IMG/VR virus record: IMGVR_UViG_3300046810_000071
Span: 1-37,869 of that record
Strand: one strand, 5' to 3'
DNA length: 37,869 bases
Source: a virus
The notes under the pieces are model-generated. The model was not told where the DNA came from. It saw only the letters and a list, made by a program, of their open reading frames with translations, and did no database searches. This document shows positions 21,472-29,463 of the stretch, piece after piece. The translations under genes were made by a program, and so were the position numbers. Numbering within the stretch: the stretch's first letter is position 1; each line of letters starts with the position of its first letter.

Positions 21472-23238
21472 TTAACCGAATGCAGTTTGGACGTTTCCAC
21501 GCCCCTGCGTCTTTACGATGCGACGGATTAGCCGCTTCATATCCTCATCAGCGCCGGTAACGTCAACCACCATGCGCTGATCCATACGCGTAGCCGACCG
21601 GAAGACACCGTGCGGGTTGACATCCATGGCCATACCGGGGAGATCGCCGGTAAGCCCCTGTAGCTGCGAGCGCAGACCCGGGGTTGCCTTGTCGATTCCC
21701 TTCATAAAGCCACCGATGACCATCTGACCGTTAGGGGTCAGGATCTTCTTATCCAGCGACTCCGGACCCTTCCAGCTAGTCAGCCTTGAAGTCAGGTCGC
21801 CTAGGGTGGACTTGACGTTTCCGATCATCGACGTGATGCCGCTGATGAATCCTCGGATCAGTTGCTTACCGGCGTTCAGCAGGACAGAGCCGATGTTCGA
21901 TAGCGCGTCGCGAGCCATCTGCGGAACCTGCTTGACCTTTGCCACCAGGTCGCGGATTTTCGCCTGCATGGCCAGGAGCATCTTCTGACCGGCTTCACCC
22001 ATCTTTTGCCACAGCATGGAAGCGAGCGGCCCGATAGCCTGAATGATTTTGCCGGGGAATTCAGTGAACATGCTGACGATAAAGTCCAGCGCCCCCGAAA
22101 GTGCCTGCTTCGCGTACTCGAAAGCCTGCGAGAAATCGCCCCGCAGTAGCGCCGCAACCATCTTCAGAGCGGGCACAATCACCGTAGTGATAAACCCCGC
22201 TAGCTGATTAGCCAAAATGCCGGCCAGTTCGCCCACCAGGGCAATAATCGGGGTGATGATCGGCACAAGTGCCTTCACGATCTCGCCGAATGCACCGAAC
22301 ATCGGGATAAGCGCCTGCAAAATCGGGGTCAGCGCCGGTAGAAGCGCCACGACAAGCTGCATAATCGGCGGAACAAGCGGCATTACCGCCTGAACTAGCG
22401 CTAGAAACGCGTCCACCAGGGCGCCGAGCACGGGGCCCAGTGCCTCAATGATCGGCCCGAGCGCCTGCCCCAGCATTTCAATGACCGGAGACAGCCCATC
22501 AAGCAGCTTGGCCAGGATCGGCCCGGCAACCTTAAGCATCTGGCCCATAAGCTGACCGAGCACGGGCAAAATCGTCTTGACCACGCCGCCCAGAGAGTCA
22601 AAGACTCCCCCGGCCTCGGCCATTCCGCTGGAAAGACCCTGGATAAACCCGCCGAGACCCGCGCCCAGGTCGCCGAGTAGGCCACCAATGGACTCAATCA
22701 GCGGTTGCATTTGCTTCATCGCAGGCACAACGCCGGATAGCAGGCCCTTAGCGAATTCGCCGAACCCGGCAACGAGGGGCTTAATCATCGGGCCGACCGT
22801 TTTGAAGATCTCGCCTAGCTGCGGGGCCAGCGAATCAAAGATTCCCTTGAGCTGTCCGGCTGCATCCTTGAGCGGAGCAACGATCGGCTTAGCGAGATCC
22901 TGCATGGTCGACGTCACGTGCTCCTTTAGGCCCGTGAACGCGTCCTGTACACCCTTGTTCTGCGCTGCGATCTTCACGCCGATACCGGCGAATGCCAGAC
23001 CCACACCCGCGAGCGCGCCCGCAGCACCGACAGCGCCCGCCGACATGATGCCGAACGCCTTAGCCCCGTTCACGCCCAGTGCCTTCACGGCCGTACCCGC
23101 GTGCTGAGCACCCGTGGAAACGCCGTTCTGGATTGCCGCGCCCATTCGCTGTGCCGTCTGAGCCGCTCGCCGAGCCCCCGCCGCCAGCGCCGAAGTGTCG
23201 ATACCGAGCCGCACTGTCATTGTTGCCAGTGTGGCCAT
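21472..23238 (-). CDS. Tail tape measure protein
   Basis: A 588-residue protein, alanine-rich and helical, with long hydrophobic runs (about 190-400, repeated LGPIIEALGPVLGALV-type segments). Such proteins set tail length and enter the host envelope. It directly follows the tail assembly chaperones, the expected place. The ATG at 23238 is preceded by AAAGGGGGTGTCC; the frame to 23274 lacks a site. The length is short for a tape measure, suggesting a tail shorter than 100 nm by the usual rule of about 0.15 nm per residue. Confidence 0.9.
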   Translation of the reverse strand: MATLATMTVRLGIDTSALAAGARRAAQTAQRMGAAIQNGVSTGAQHAGTAVKALGVNGAKAFGIMSAGAVGAAGALAGVGLAFAGIGVKIAAQNKGVQDAFTGLKEHVTSTMQDLAKPIVAPLKDAAGQLKGIFDSLAPQLGEIFKTVGPMIKPLVAGFGEFAKGLLSGVVPAMKQMQPLIESIGGLLGDLGAGLGGFIQGLSSGMAEAGGVFDSLGGVVKTILPVLGQLMGQMLKVAGPILAKLLDGLSPVIEMLGQALGPIIEALGPVLGALVDAFLALVQAVMPLVPPIMQLVVALLPALTPILQALIPMFGAFGEIVKALVPIITPIIALVGELAGILANQLAGFITTVIVPALKMVAALLRGDFSQAFEYAKQALSGALDFIVSMFTEFPGKIIQAIGPLASMLWQKMGEAGQKMLLAMQAKIRDLVAKVKQVPQMARDALSNIGSVLLNAGKQLIRGFISGITSMIGNVKSTLGDLTSRLTSWKGPESLDKKILTPNGQMVIGGFMKGIDKATPGLRSQLQGLTGDLPGMAMDVNPHGVFRSATRMDQRMVVDVTGADEDMKRLIRRIVKTQGRGNVQTAFG

Positions 23239-23251
23239 GGACACCCCCTTT

Positions 23252-23590
23252 CTATTCCTCCTGGCGAACGGCACCGCCCATCGCAGCGTTAGCCGCTAGG
23301 ACGTCCATCCACACATCCCTGACAGTCTTCTTGCGCTTGAACCAAGTCGGGATGAAATCGCCCGGCTTGAGTTTCTTCTTAGCGCCCTGCGAATTCGCAA
23401 CCGTCGCAGCGACAATGCCTGCGCTGATATCCCCGCGTAGGCGCGTATCGAGGGGACCGGTCAGCTTCTCGTATGCCATCCACTCAGCGAGTTCATAGCC
23501 CGATATACGCGTAAGCATTTCGGCCACGGTCATACCACCGAGGAAACCGGCCAGACGGAAATAGAATTGCCGTTCTGGCCGGTCCGCTAG
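23252..23590 (-). CDS. Tail assembly chaperone, frameshift extension (T part)
   Basis: This frame is reached by a -1 shift from the upstream chaperone gene. After G_GGA_AAC at 23596-23590 translation would continue LADRPERQFYFRLAGFLGGM and on to AVRQEE, adding 112 residues for a fused product of about 234. Free initiation is also possible at ATG 23533, but the 0-frame stop directly at the slippery site and the open -1 frame fit the lambda G-GT arrangement. The fusion would bind tape measure and tail tube proteins during assembly and is not part of the virion. Confidence 0.85.
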   Translation of the reverse strand, partial: LADRPERQFYFRLAGFLGGMTVAEMLTRISGYELAEWMAYEKLTGPLDTRLRGDISAGIVAATVANSQGAKKKLKPGDFIPTWFKRKKTVRDVWMDVLAANAAMGGAVRQEE

Positions 23591-23955
23591 TTTCCCGTCA
23601 GTTCCTCGACATCGCTAGCCGAGAGACCCGAAAGCCGGGTAGCGACATCAGCGACACGCGAAAGCGCATCCGCCGACTTCTCCCCTAGGCGCCGAACCTC
23701 AGCATCGCTACGGAACAGCCGCTTACCCTCTCCGTCGACCATGCAAGCGGCAGATAGCCGGGCCCGGTAGTTGTCCAGCGCCTTAGCCTTGTCGACGCCG
23801 TCCATACCGTCATTCATTAGCGAGGCTTCGAACTTGTCTCGGGCGGATCCGGTCATACCTCGAACCAGGACAGTGCCGCCCCACTCGGGAACCGGGACAT
23901 CCTCGGACTTGAGGTCATCGGCACCGAGAATCTGATCAGCGGAAAGGTAAGCCAT
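23587..23955 (-). CDS. Tail assembly chaperone (G part)
   Basis: A 122-residue chaperone between the major tail protein and tape measure genes. The mixed helical sequence begins MAYLSADQILGADDLKSEDV and ends at LTGN followed by TAG. The stop lies directly behind the slippery heptamer. Abundant short form and rare fused form are both expected. Confidence 0.87.
   Translation of the reverse strand: MAYLSADQILGADDLKSEDVPVPEWGGTVLVRGMTGSARDKFEASLMNDGMDGVDKAKALDNYRARLSAACMVDGEGKRLFRSDAEVRRLGEKSADALSRVADVATRLSGLSASDVEELTGN
23590..23596 (-). other. Programmed -1 frameshift site G_GGA_AAC
   Basis: Minus strand GGGAAAC in the correct phase (ACG GGA AAC TAG), a canonical X_XXY_YYZ heptamer. The -1 frame is open into the downstream chaperone frame. 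Confidence 0.88.
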
Positions 23956-23957
23956 TG

Positions 23958-24380
23958 TTAGACCCCTGCGGTAATGGTCGGCTTACCCGACACCTTGAAC
24001 GTGAGCTCGGCAGACAGCTTGTCGTCTACCGGCGCTTCCTGAGAGAACCCGGAGAGGATCGCGGCAAATGCCCACGATCCCAGCGTGCCGGGGAACAGCA
24101 TCTTGTAGTTGCGCGGCGTCGGGTCTTCGAAATCCGAAATCAGCGGGTCGTGAATCCGGGGGTCATAGTTGACCTCCACGGAAACCTCGCCGCCGTCCTT
24201 TAGGCCGCCGATGAACTCGCGCCACCCGTTCGGCGAATCATGCGCGGTAACGTCGTACGTCTCGCGCTCAACCTCCGGACCCTTAACGCTGGTCACGTTG
24301 GCGATAGCGACAAACCCCTCAGTGGGGGTAAGGCCGTCGCCCCGCTGTAGCTTGATGCCAAACGCATCTAGGCCAGCCAT
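23958..24380 (-). CDS. Major tail tube protein
   Basis: A 140-residue beta-rich protein typical of siphovirus tail tubes: IANVTSVKGPEVERETYDVT, then DGGEVSVEVNYDPR, then LTFKVSGKPTITAGV at the end. It sits between tail terminator and chaperones, as in most siphoviruses. The ATG at 24380 has AGGAAGGTGACCGT. Dispersed operator site 9 lies just upstream. The fourth codon is the rare CTA, consistent with use of the phage tRNA-Leu(UAG). Confidence 0.88.
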   Translation of the reverse strand: MAGLDAFGIKLQRGDGLTPTEGFVAIANVTSVKGPEVERETYDVTAHDSPNGWREFIGGLKDGGEVSVEVNYDPRIHDPLISDFEDPTPRNYKMLFPGTLGSWAFAAILSGFSQEAPVDDKLSAELTFKVSGKPTITAGV

Positions 24381-24405
24381 ACGGTCACCTTCCTATCTTG
24401 TTCGC

Positions 24406-24425
24406 ACCTACTGAAATGAGTAGGT
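24406..24425 (+). promoter_or_regulatory. Dispersed operator, site 9
   Basis: ACCTACTGAAATGAGTAGGT, full consensus, one base past the tail terminator stop and 25 bases before the major tail protein ATG, inside the late operon. Confidence 0.85.
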
Positions 24426-24426
24426 G

Positions 24427-24831
24427 TCAGGTTGTCTTGGTGAGCCACACCCGGTACTGAGCATTGACATGCCGAATGCGCGGGTCTGAGTCCTTCACGA
24501 ACTGGTGTTGGTCGTGCTTGATAGACACATCCTTGAAACCGGCCACGATCAGCGGCACACGGTCAAGGGCAGCGTCTACCGCAGCGAAGATGTCCGCAGC
24601 CTCAGCGTTGCCCGGATAGTCGGACCACACGTGAACAACAATCAGCGTGTCTAGTCCCTGGTGATCGTGCGCATCGTCGGCAGTCTCCGTGATCGAGCCA
24701 ATGGACACGTACGGCAACACCGCACCCTCAGGCACCTCGTCATAGACACCAGTGACTAGGGCGCTTAGCGCCGTCGAGCCTTTCAGCTTGGCGAACACCG
24801 CCGTCTGTAGGGGCCGTACAGCCGTAGCCAT
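24427..24831 (-). CDS. Tail terminator / completion protein
   Basis: A 134-residue protein of the DUF3168 type: LQTAVFAKLKGSTALSALVT, then LPYVSIGSIT, then VVHVWSDYPGNAEAADIFAA. These cap the tail tube and join it to the head. Position between the gp10-like protein and the tail tube gene fits. The ATG at 24831 (or GTG at 24834) overlaps the upstream stop. CTA leucine codons occur twice near residue 25. Confidence 0.8.
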   Translation of the reverse strand: MATAVRPLQTAVFAKLKGSTALSALVTGVYDEVPEGAVLPYVSIGSITETADDAHDHQGLDTLIVVHVWSDYPGNAEAADIFAAVDAALDRVPLIVAGFKDVSIKHDQHQFVKDSDPRIRHVNAQYRVWLTKTT

Positions 24832-25214
24832 CACTCGCCCCCAAGATGTCGGCGCAACTCAGCGCGATACTTCGGCACAACAGCGCCGCGAGCTGCCTCA
24901 AACGCCGGTACTAGGTACGGCTCTTCACGAATGGAAGACGTGCCCTTTTCGATGTATTCGGCGTACTCAAGCTCATCCGGGTTGTACACCCCGACGTAGG
25001 CCACACCCTGTTGCTCATACACGCGCTTATCGATCGCGTCGTGTAGCTGGCCGGTGCGCTGCGGTACACGACGCTTAGCGCCGTCCTGTACGTCCTCGGC
25101 CCAATCTCGCAGGATCTCCCCGCGCGATTCCTTCATGTTCCCGGGCAGCGCCAGGATGCGGGCAATTGCATGCCCCGTCCCCGTCACCCGAGCACTCACG
25201 CCGCCGCGTGCCAT
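24831..25214 (-). CDS. HK97 gp10-like head-tail connector protein
   Basis: A 127-residue protein with the HK97 gp10/SPP1 gp16.1 pattern: RDWAEDVQDGAKRRVPQRTG, then VGVYNPDELEYAEYIEKGTS, then PYLVPAFEAA. The G-x-L-x-x-A-I segment after PQRTG is typical. It acts at the head-tail junction or tail completion. The ATG at 25214 overlaps the previous stop (TAATG). Confidence 0.82.
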   Translation of the reverse strand: MARGGVSARVTGTGHAIARILALPGNMKESRGEILRDWAEDVQDGAKRRVPQRTGQLHDAIDKRVYEQQGVAYVGVYNPDELEYAEYIEKGTSSIREEPYLVPAFEAARGAVVPKYRAELRRHLGGE

Positions 25215-25540
25215 TAGCCCACCTGTAGGACGCCCACGGTGACCGAGGTAACCGCGCTGTACGTGATATCAGCGCGACCGGTCGACGGGTTGCGGTAGAC
25301 GCTGTCCAGCGGAATAACGCCGGTACCTGCGGCCGGGATAACTAGCGCGGTGTCAGCGATTGCCAGACCCTTGTAATTGCCCGGCGTAACGACAGTGACA
25401 GTGATCGAAGCACCGCCACCATTGCGAACCTCAAGAAGTAGGTTGCTGCCGATCGGTGCCTGATCGCCACCCGCAGACGCGGAAGCATAGGTAGGCGCGA
25501 GGCCGCTAACGGGAATGGGCTGAACGGCGATTAGTGCCAT
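25214..25540 (-). CDS. Hypothetical structural protein (108 aa)
   Basis: Begins MALIAVQPIPVSGLAPTYAS; almost wholly beta-rich with many Ser, Thr, Gly and Val residues (NGGGASITVTVVTPGNYKGL). Placed within the connector genes, it may be a head decoration or connector component; no family was recognised. The ATG at 25540 has AAGGATTACACCC; the frame to 25579 has no site. Confidence 0.72.
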   Translation of the reverse strand: MALIAVQPIPVSGLAPTYASASAGGDQAPIGSNLLLEVRNGGGASITVTVVTPGNYKGLAIADTALVIPAAGTGVIPLDSVYRNPSTGRADITYSAVTSVTVGVLQVG

Positions 25541-25551
25541 GGGTGTAATCC

Positions 25552-25884
25552 TTAGTGCTCGATTTGGTGCGCGTAGCAATCAGCGCGTAGATAGGTTCCG
25601 GGCACCGACGGCTCGAACACAGCGAGCACGTCGAATGTACGGCCAGGCACACGTAGCTCATCACCGCGCCGAACATCAGCGGCAGTATCCAGATAAACCA
25701 CATGCGTAAGTCTCGATTCGGATTGATCAGCGGCAACACGCTCGGTGGCCGTGGGTTGCGAGTAGCGGGCGCGAACCGTCGAGATCTTCGCCCACGCCTC
25801 GCTGTATCCGCCCATGCCGTCATCCGTGCGCGTGAACCGCCAGATGTTCGCCGACGAATTCAGCATGCGATTGATTCGGCTCAC
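25552..25884 (-). CDS. Head closure / head-tail adaptor protein
   Basis: A 110-residue protein resembling SPP1 gp16/HK97-type stoppers: IWRFTRTDDGMGGYSEAWAK, then VRARYSQPTATERV, then LRVPGRTFDVLAVFEPS. These proteins seal the portal after packaging. The GTG at 25884 overlaps the upstream stop (GTGA); the longer frame to 26079 is a shadow over the neighbouring gene. Confidence 0.78.
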   Translation of the reverse strand: MSRINRMLNSSANIWRFTRTDDGMGGYSEAWAKISTVRARYSQPTATERVAADQSESRLTHVVYLDTAADVRRGDELRVPGRTFDVLAVFEPSVPGTYLRADCYAHQIEH

Positions 25885-26459
25885 CGCAGCTTCACCATCC
25901 CGGCGCCATTGCCGAACCGTGCCGCTAGCTTGTTGGCCTGGTAGGTGGTCAGCGACATCACGCCAGACTCGGTGTCCGCGTAGGTAACCGAGTAGTCGCC
26001 GATACGCTCGCTCGACACCTGACGCGGGGCAGGATCGCCACCCCTGAACGCCAAGAGTGCCTGCGCTGCCATCCGGCACACCATGTCGACGATGTCAGCG
26101 GGAACCGGGTCAAGGCCATGCGTCATCGTCAGCGTCACCGCCGCAGGCTCGCATAGGCCCGTCCAGCCCTGAGAGCGCCACAGAGCGCCGTTCGTGAGCC
26201 GGTAGTCCGTGACTGCCACCCCATCGATCTCGACGTCTGACACGGCCGTTACGGGCTGTCCTGGTAGGAACAAGCGGGTAGCGGCCACACCTTCCAGCGT
26301 CACAGTGCTGATCACTTCGCTGATAGGGCAACCGGCGGCATCACGGACGATGGTGGATGCGACGTCAAGATAGGTGTTGACGACAGTCGTTTCTGACGGG
26401 TCCACGGTCACACCGCGCGCCGTCAGATCCGCGATCGTTGCAAGGGGAGCAAGAGCCAT
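25881..26459 (-). CDS. Head-tail connector (gp15-like adaptor)
   Basis: A 192-residue protein: ATIADLTARGVTVDPSETTV and VNTYLDVASTIVRDAAGCPI near the start, mixed beta in the middle, helical VDMVCRMAAQALLAFRGG late. This matches portal-ring adaptors such as SPP1 gp15/HK97 gp6. The ATG at 26459 has AAGGGGGTAACGGACG. It begins the connector block. Confidence 0.8.
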   Translation of the reverse strand: MALAPLATIADLTARGVTVDPSETTVVNTYLDVASTIVRDAAGCPISEVISTVTLEGVAATRLFLPGQPVTAVSDVEIDGVAVTDYRLTNGALWRSQGWTGLCEPAAVTLTMTHGLDPVPADIVDMVCRMAAQALLAFRGGDPAPRQVSSERIGDYSVTYADTESGVMSLTTYQANKLAARFGNGAGMVKLR

Positions 26460-26473
26460 CGTCCGTTACCCCC

Positions 26474-26668
26474 TTACTTGACGTCGGAAACGATTGCCTG
26501 AATAGCCGATGCAGCCTCAGCCTCAGTCGCGTACGTGGTTGGTAGGAAGTCCTGACCTCCGTCGAACACGACAGTTACTAGCCACTGGTTTGCAGAGATC
26601 GGGTACGGCTTGAGCGACTTTACGTAGGAGCCGTTCAGCATCAGGTTGTTATTGCATCGGAACCACAT
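26474..26668 (-). CDS. Small hypothetical protein (64 aa)
   Basis: Begins MWFRCNNNLMLNGSYVKSLK; a short beta-rich protein in the capsid region, possibly a minor head protein. The ATG at 26668 has AAGGAGTCCTGAGT and lies just past the previous stop. No family recognised. Confidence 0.68.
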   Translation of the reverse strand: MWFRCNNNLMLNGSYVKSLKPYPISANQWLVTVVFDGGQDFLPTTYATEAEAASAIQAIVSDVK

Positions 26669-26670
26669 AC

Positions 26671-26856
26671 TCAGGACTCCTTACGCGTGCGCGGGGCGCG
26701 CTTAGGCGCAGGCTCGGGCTTCGCCGCAACAACGGGGGTCCACTCACCAGAGTCGACCATCTTCTGTATGTACACGGCATCAAAGGCCACACCGACAGTC
26801 GTCACAAACTCGACGCCAGCAGGGCCAATGAACCGGCAAGTCTCACCGGGGTTCAC
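26671..26856 (-). CDS. Small hypothetical protein (61 aa)
   Basis: Begins VNPGETCRFIGPAGVEFVTT and ends in a basic, proline-rich tail (PEPAPKRAPRTRKES). The GTG at 26856 is preferred: AAAGGAGTTCTACCCG precedes it, and the longer frame to 26916 would run through the capsid hairpin. Possibly a head-associated protein. Function unknown. Confidence 0.68.
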   Translation of the reverse strand: MNPGETCRFIGPAGVEFVTTVGVAFDAVYIQKMVDSGEWTPVVAAKPEPAPKRAPRTRKES

Positions 26857-26883
26857 CGGGTAGAACTCCTTTGGTAGGGGCCA

Positions 26884-26910
26884 GGGGGAGAGACATAGCG
26901 CCTCTCCCCC
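26884..26910 (-). terminator. Hairpin after the major capsid gene
   Basis: Nine-bp perfect stem GGGGGAGAG/CTCTCCCCC with a 9-base loop, 16 bases past the capsid stop. It may reduce transcription of downstream genes or protect the capsid message. There is no T-run. Confidence 0.65.
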
Positions 26911-26925
26911 AGACATCAGCGCAGA

Positions 26926-27783
26926 TTAGGAAACGATGACGTCGGCCGCAGCAAGACCGGTCGGACGAACAACCTTCGAGCCGTACAGGTGAAGACCCTT
27001 GACGATGTCAGAGAAACCCTTCTCCTTACGCGCAGCCTCGGTCTTGTTGATCTGGTCGGCGAAGGTAACAGCACCGTCGTAACCGGCGATGATGAGCTTT
27101 CCGGCGCCCGCACCCGGACCGTCAGGAGCGTTGTTCGACTTGCGGATGGTGAAGCCAGCAGCCTCACCAACCTTGCCGTTAGAGCGAGTGACAGCGCCCG
27201 CAGCGTCACCCGAGGCAACAAAGCGGGAGTCCTTCAGGAGTAGGCCGTAGAACGCCGGAGTGACGACGACCCAGCGACCCTCTTCCTGCACGTTGGACTG
27301 GTCAAGCTTCACGCTGAGGTCAACGAGGACGTCATACGCCTTGTTGGCCGCAACGCTGACAGTCTGCTCGGCGATCAGGTTGCCCGCAGAAACACCAGCA
27401 GCCATGAGACCGGCAACGTACAGGTCGGTCGTGTCACGGAGCTTGTAAGCAGCCTTGCGGGCCTGCTCGGTCAGCAGCGCACCGCCGTTCTGAGACTGGC
27501 GCTTCTCGACGTCGTCGACCTCAAACGCGAAGTACTTGGACTGGTCAATCGTCAGCGTGATCTGAGCATCAGTCAGTGCCTCAACCGTGATGTCGGTGTG
27601 CGGCGTGTAGTTACCGATGGTCGGGTCAGCCAGGCTCGTGATACGGACCGTGTCACCAGCGCTGGAAATCGAACCCTCGTAATTGCGGTTCACAACCCCC
27701 GGCGCCGCGTAAACGGTTGCCTTCTCAAGGGCTACGAGTAGCTCAGCGGACCAGATGTCGGGCTGAAAGAGAGTGATAGCCAT
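26926..27783 (-). CDS. Major capsid protein
   Basis: A 285-residue protein with a P22-coat/HK97-like pattern: MAITLFQPDIWSAELLVALE, ISSAGDTVRITSLADPTIGN, ALTDAQITLTIDQSKYFAFE followed by VDDVEKRQ, and a C-terminal KVGEAAGFTIRKSNN. No protease signal is obvious. Scaffold precedes and a strong hairpin follows. The ATG at 27783 has AAAGGATTGACGC. Confidence 0.9.
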   Translation of the reverse strand: MAITLFQPDIWSAELLVALEKATVYAAPGVVNRNYEGSISSAGDTVRITSLADPTIGNYTPHTDITVEALTDAQITLTIDQSKYFAFEVDDVEKRQSQNGGALLTEQARKAAYKLRDTTDLYVAGLMAAGVSAGNLIAEQTVSVAANKAYDVLVDLSVKLDQSNVQEEGRWVVVTPAFYGLLLKDSRFVASGDAAGAVTRSNGKVGEAAGFTIRKSNNAPDGPGAGAGKLIIAGYDGAVTFADQINKTEAARKEKGFSDIVKGLHLYGSKVVRPTGLAAADVIVS

Positions 27784-27812
27784 GCGTCAATCCTTTGCGT
27801 GTAGGTGCGTTC

Positions 27813-28457
27813 TCAGCTGATGCCGAGAATGCTGTTTAGACGTCCATCCGCCTTAGCCTTGACAATCTGTGCAGGGGTCATCCCGCGCAGGTCGTCACTT
27901 GTGAGCTGAGAGGGGCCAGCAGCCTTGCGCGCCGCACCACCATCACCGGTTCCCTGAAACCTCTTAGCCTTTGAGGCAGCGAGGTGAGGCTTACGGGTTA
28001 GAACTTCCTGGATTGCGTCCGCGATCTCGTCGGCGTCAACGTCGCCGTTTTCGTCAACCTCAAAGGCGGTGAGATCCAGGTTCAGAAGAGCGTCGGAAAC
28101 GTCAGCGAACTTGCCAGCGGCAGCCGCCTTAATCTCCGAACGCAGAATGCGAGCATTGGCCTTAGCCATCGCCTCGCTCGCCGCCTGAGACTTAACAGCC
28201 TCAAGGTCGGGGGTTTCATCAGTGGACGCAGGCGCCGCAGACTCAGCTAGCTTGCGCTCAAGCTCTCGCCGCTGGTCACGCTCCGTCTTCCACTTAGCCT
28301 TCATCGAATCGAGAGCACGCTTACCGGCATCCCCAAGAGCGTCGGCGCCCTCCGGAGTGGCGTCGGTGTCTGCGGTGTCGGTGGTCGTGGTCTCGTCAAC
28401 CGTGGCCGTGTCGTCAGCGTGGCTGTCGTCCGTGGTCACGTCGTTGTTTTCGGGCAT
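27813..28457 (-). CDS. Capsid scaffolding protein
   Basis: A 214-residue protein. The first 45 residues are Asp/Thr-rich and acidic, residues 50-110 are coiled-coil with many Lys, Arg and Glu, and the C-terminus is basic (KPHLAASKAKRFQG), a usual coat-binding tail. It directly precedes the capsid gene. The ATG at 28457 has GGAGGAGCTTTAGC. Confidence 0.85.
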   Translation of the reverse strand: MPENNDVTTDDSHADDTATVDETTTTDTADTDATPEGADALGDAGKRALDSMKAKWKTERDQRRELERKLAESAAPASTDETPDLEAVKSQAASEAMAKANARILRSEIKAAAAGKFADVSDALLNLDLTAFEVDENGDVDADEIADAIQEVLTRKPHLAASKAKRFQGTGDGGAARKAAGPSQLTSDDLRGMTPAQIVKAKADGRLNSILGIS

Positions 28458-28503
28458 GCTAAAGCTCCTCCATTGCGGGGGTTAGTTGTCCGGGCCTTGC
28501 GCC

Positions 28504-29463
28504 TCAGACGATGTAGCCGTGTTTCTTCAACAACCGAATCTGTAGATCGTGGTCGTTCTCGGCTAGCTTCATGATTTCCTCGGGCATAAGCCGAGGCGTG
28601 CGGGAAATCTCGTAACGCTTCCCGGGTACCTTTTCGAAATCCCGTAGGCGCCTGCCAGCGATACCGCGTCGAGTCGTACCCTCGGTCGTGGCCTGAACCT
28701 TGTGACCGTACGCCGTAGCCGTGCCCATCCCCCGGCGCGCGTTGACCACCTGGCCTATGTCGGCGCCATTGGCGATTGCTTCCGCCCCAGCTTCGCCGAA
28801 CGTCGAGATCCGCTCCGCCGTCGACATCTCAGCGAACATCGCCTCAGGCGACGCAGGCTTAGGCCGGTGAAACTTGGTCACCGGCTCCATCGTGCAATCA
28901 CAGCGCGGGTGCCGCTGAAAGGCTTCACTGATGCCGTACTCAACCCCCGCCAGGAGGATGCAGCGCGAACACGCCGGAGACTCAACAACGCGAATGTAGG
29001 ACGTAACAGCCGGGCGGGCGATCATCCCCGTAAGGTCCGCCTGACGGCCGATGTCGGCAATCTGCGTACGCACCAAGAGATCCAAGAACGCCTGCCCGGA
29101 CGCAAGCGCGTAGACCAGCGACATGCCGCGAGTCAGCGCATTCACGGCCGTCCACGCCGGGTACATCAACAGGTTCGGTAGCGGGCGACCGTCAGCGGCA
29201 ATACCGGCGAACATCTCAGGGACGATGCTCCCCTCGCTGTCGATGTCGCCGAGGATCTGGGCTAGGAACGGGTCGGCCGCTTGCGCTGCCTCGTACTGCC
29301 CGTCTGCGATCAACTCAGCGACTACCGGCACCATCCGGGCCCACGAGTCAACAATGTTGTTCTCGTCGACCCGGGACCAGAAACGCGCCGTGAGGCGAGC
29401 CACTCGACTAGCCAGCGCGCCCCGTACAACCTGATGGGCAACGGCTAGTTGAGTGGCAGCCAT
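28504..29463 (-). CDS. MuF-like minor capsid protein
   Basis: A 319-residue head morphogenesis protein. The conserved MuF-type zinc pattern is present: ESPACSRCILLAGVEYG (Cys165, Cys168) then RHPRCDC (His185, Cys188, Cys190). It follows the portal gene as expected. The ATG at 29463 overlaps the portal stop (TGATG); GTG at 29466 is an alternative. The start lies within operator site 10, and no good ribosome site is seen apart from coupling to portal translation. The C-terminus (RRGIAGRRLRDFEKVPGKRY) is basic. Confidence 0.85.
   Translation of the reverse strand: MAATQLAVAHQVVRGALASRVARLTARFWSRVDENNIVDSWARMVPVVAELIADGQYEAAQAADPFLAQILGDIDSEGSIVPEMFAGIAADGRPLPNLLMYPAWTAVNALTRGMSLVYALASGQAFLDLLVRTQIADIGRQADLTGMIARPAVTSYIRVVESPACSRCILLAGVEYGISEAFQRHPRCDCTMEPVTKFHRPKPASPEAMFAEMSTAERISTFGEAGAEAIANGADIGQVVNARRGMGTATAYGHKVQATTEGTTRRGIAGRRLRDFEKVPGKRYEISRTPRLMPEEIMKLAENDHDLQIRLLKKHGYIV

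Noticed and set aside
25552-26079. 175-residue form of the head closure protein
   Set aside because: The first 65 residues read the adaptor gene in another frame; the GTG at 25884 is coupled to the upstream stop.
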